A stretch of DNA of 50,182 bases from a virus: the IMG/VR virus record IMGVR_UViG_3300046318_000184, positions 1 through 50,182 of that record; one strand, 5' to 3'. Below are positions 48,229 to 50,182 of the stretch, in pieces. The notes beneath the pieces are model-generated. The model worked only from the letters and a program-made list of their open reading frames with translations, was not told the origin of the DNA and made no database searches. Within the stretch, counting starts at the first letter, position 1; each line of letters starts with the position of its first letter. A program made the translations under genes and the position numbers.

Positions 48229-49935
48229 CTTACCTCGTAGTCGTCGTTACTACTATTTTACCCGATCCAGCCAGACTTGTATTTTATGGTCATGCTAGCT
48301 GGAGTGACGCTTGCGTTACTCTTCTCTAGGCGGAGCACATTGTCTCCAGGCTGCAACTTAATCCAATCAACGCCGGCATCGATAGTTGACCGCGCAGAGT
48401 CTGGCAGCCCTCGGTAGAGGACAGTGGTGTTGTACATATCGATCTGAAGAGTATCTGCGTTTTTTAGGGTTACAGATCCGGCATCACTAGCACTAGAGAT
48501 ATCTAGAGAGACTAGCCCTTCATACTTAACTGCAGTATTAGAACTTACTTTAGCGTAGGTAATAGACGTACCGCTAGCAGAGGCAATCGTATAGGTTCCG
48601 TCAAAAGGTGCTCCCAGATTAGAAACATAAATGCTACCAGTGGAGAAGTTGTGATTGACATCGGTAGTTAAGGTAACTACGTTAGAGGTGAGCACAGCGG
48701 TAAGAACATTTACTCCTGCATCAGCAAAGCTAATAGTAGTGGAGCTAGTAGCCGTAATAGTTTTGTCGCCATTCAACTGGTAGTGCGGGTCCGATGTGCC
48801 AGAGCCCATACCGGCAACTGTAACTATATCGCCAACTAAAAAATTGTGAGCAACATCTGTAGTTAGGGTAGAGATTCCAGATACCCGAACCTTAGTAGTA
48901 ACGTTGGCTGCAGTAGTGTTTGGACGTAAATCCTTTACAATTTTTAGAGTCTTGCCAGTTGTTATATTTTTGATGTAAGCTGGGGCAGTCATAGGACCAG
49001 TCAAGGAGAATACCGGAGCGGTATTCGTGTTACCAGCATTAGTGATAGTCGTGTTTGATAATGACCCACCAACAGTAGATATAGCTACGTTGCTAGTAGA
49101 GTAGCCATCCGTAGCGTTATCGTTCCAGCTATACTTTACCGGATCACCAGCCCTAAGCTGTACAGTAAAGTTGATACGACCTCTAGCATTTATAGACTCA
49201 ACGGTAGGCTGACCCACAATGCGAACATAGGCAGACATAAGCGGATCTTCATTGACTTTTAGCCAACCACCAGTGTATACCAAGTCAAGTGCTTCCATAA
49301 GGCGCTTGCGGGCCGCTGGAGCGTACGAAGGTTTAGGGGGAAGTATTGAACCTTCAAGAGTGATCTCGCGCGGTAGCCAGCGTCCTCGCACGTCGTAGGC
49401 ACCGTCGTCAAGGCCTCGGGGGATGTTGGGAACTTCAGGGGCTGGTAGAGACCACCAACCCTTAATGTCAGTACAAATCCACACAACCTTGTTCTCATCA
49501 ATGGTATTCAATACCAAACCATTAATGCTAATATCGCCTTCAAGCTTCAGACCGGTGATATAAGGTTTAGTCTCTAGATCTCCAGGAAAGATGTCGGTTA
49601 GGGCCGTGTTTACAATGTCAGTTTCCTGAGCCTGAGGCAGACCGTCAGAAATTTGGGTAGCTTCGGTGGAGTTCTCAATCTTGAGGGAGTCGACTAAGAA
49701 CTTTTTACCTGTGGCCCCAGAAGCAACCTGATAGATAGAGATAGAAACATATGCATCGCCAGCAACAGAGGCCTTGGTGGCAGAGAGTCGTACCCAGCCA
49801 CTTGCATCTGAGATGGTGGACGTAGAGCTGATTACGTTTGTTGTGGCTACATTTGAAGAGTTGTAGTAGGTAATCTTTGCTACAAAACCACCAGAAGTTT
49901 CTCCGGTAGGAACTTTAACATAGCCAGACACTGTG
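44590..49935 (-). repeat. Family of HG-x3-GD beta-domain repeats across two tail genes
   Basis: About nine copies in the 1,322-aa protein and at least two in the Dit-like protein share the order: strand, THGF-type turn, GD-x-V strand, short N-G or Y-N-G turn, TVT-x-V strand and T-x-x-Y end. The copies differ at the DNA level, so the repeat is old. It is an Ig-like or KOW-like extension of the tail tip. Confidence 0.65.
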
Positions 49936-50182
49936 TAGGTATTGCCAGCTGATACAGGAACTAGACCGGAAATTACTCCAGAGATTGTCGCACCGCTCCT
50001 AGTGACTTCTAGCGATGACCCGCTAATAAAATAGTCAGAGGATGTTGAAGCCAGAGCAGTTTGAGCCTGAACTGACCCGCCGTGGGAGATGCTAGCCAGA
50101 TTAGCATGAGTAACAGCATATGAGAATGATGTTGTAGATACAACATTCGATACTACAAAGTTACCATTGTAGACTGGAAGAC
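48258..50182 (-). CDS. Distal tail protein (Dit-like), N-terminus cut by window edge
   Basis: The frame is open to the right edge of the window, so the true start lies beyond it; an in-frame GTG at 49,931 is internal. Its middle (KPYITGLKLEGDISINGLVL, then GRWLPREITLEGSILPPKPS and FTVQLRAGDPVKYSW) is the Dit fold that joins the tail tube to the tip. At least two copies of the HG-type beta repeat (TTDVAHNFLVGDIVTVAGMG, TTDVNHNFSTGSIYVSNLG) are inserted after it, and part of another is at the edge (HANLASISHGGS). The gene precedes the hub protein, the usual Dit-Tal order. Confidence 0.78.
   Translation of the reverse strand, partial: LPVYNGNFVVSNVVSTTSFSYAVTHANLASISHGGSVQAQTALASTSSDYFISGSSLEVTRSGATISGVISGLVPVSAGNTYTVSGYVKVPTGETSGGFVAKITYYNSSNVATTNVISSTSTISDASGWVRLSATKASVAGDAYVSISIYQVASGATGKKFLVDSLKIENSTEATQISDGLPQAQETDIVNTALTDIFPGDLETKPYITGLKLEGDISINGLVLNTIDENKVVWICTDIKGWWSLPAPEVPNIPRGLDDGAYDVRGRWLPREITLEGSILPPKPSYAPAARKRLMEALDLVYTGGWLKVNEDPLMSAYVRIVGQPTVESINARGRINFTVQLRAGDPVKYSWNDNATDGYSTSNVAISTVGGSLSNTTITNAGNTNTAPVFSLTGPMTAPAYIKNITTGKTLKIVKDLRPNTTAANVTTKVRVSGISTLTTDVAHNFLVGDIVTVAGMGSGTSDPHYQLNGDKTITATSSTTISFADAGVNVLTAVLTSNVVTLTTDVNHNFSTGSIYVSNLGAPFDGTYTIASASGTSITYAKVSSNTAVKYEGLVSLDISSASDAGSVTLKNADTLQIDMYNTTVLYRGLPDSARSTIDAGVDWIKLQPGDNVLRLEKSNASVTPASMTIKYKSGWIG

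Noticed and set aside
48258-49931. Dit-like gene starting at the GTG at 49,931
   Set aside because: The same frame stays open for another 83 codons to the window edge with similar beta-repeat sequence, so the GTG is internal and the true start is outside the window.

Overview
The window is a piece of a double-stranded DNA siphovirus genome that infects an actinobacterium. The host class follows from two WhiB-family regulators, a DUF3039-type protein, a class Ib ribonucleotide reductase set (nrdHIEF) and actinophage-style tail genes. The base composition is moderate, with many CTA, AGA and ATA codons. This argues against a high-GC Streptomyces or Mycobacterium host and fits a low- or mid-GC actinobacterium, for example a freshwater lineage, but the host cannot be named from sequence alone. 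No terminase, portal, capsid or tape-measure gene is present, so the virion genes must continue beyond the right edge.

Layout. (1) 1-12,291, mostly leftward: small hypothetical genes, a HldE-like nucleotidyltransferase, GroES, an MT-A70 methyltransferase, a lipoprotein, a leftward RNA block (tmRNA plus a probable structured ncRNA ending in a terminator), an HNH protein, a HAD phosphatase, one rightward HTH gene (5,861), a small membrane protein, WhiB, an FmdB-like zinc ribbon, nrdHIEF with a Cys-rich 15-residue reading frame after nrdF, DUF3039 and a GH130-like propeller. (2) 12,378-20,408, rightward: receptor-binding genes dominated by a 1,598-residue collagen-like fibre. (3) 20,401-24,328, mixed: TPR protein and second GH130-like propeller (leftward), dNMP kinase and serine recombinase (rightward), glycosyltransferase (leftward). 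(4) 24,375-40,563: leftward primase-helicase, then a rightward block with an HTH protein, metallophosphoesterase, TagD-like nucleotidyltransferase, DNA polymerase I, RuvC-like nuclease, SNF2-type helicase, Cas4/RecB-type nuclease, Sak4-like ATPase and SSB-like protein. (5) 40,565-50,182, leftward: two tiny genes and three large tail proteins, the last cut by the window edge.

How it works together. Replication is largely self-supplied: priming and unwinding, polymerase, recombination proteins, and precursors from NrdHIEF and dNMP kinase. A dispersed glycan module (HAD phosphatase, two nucleotidyltransferases, a glycosyltransferase, two GH130-like propellers and possible further transferases) suggests that the phage modifies sugars on its virion, its DNA or the host surface. 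Promoters of the primase-helicase and DNA polymerase genes share a CCTAGG-centred motif in their spacers, suggesting a common regulator. The most unusual parts are the RNA block at 3,640-4,458, the Cys-rich frame after nrdF, the repeat-rich fibre next to a small recombinase, and the pair of propellers flanking the fibre genes.
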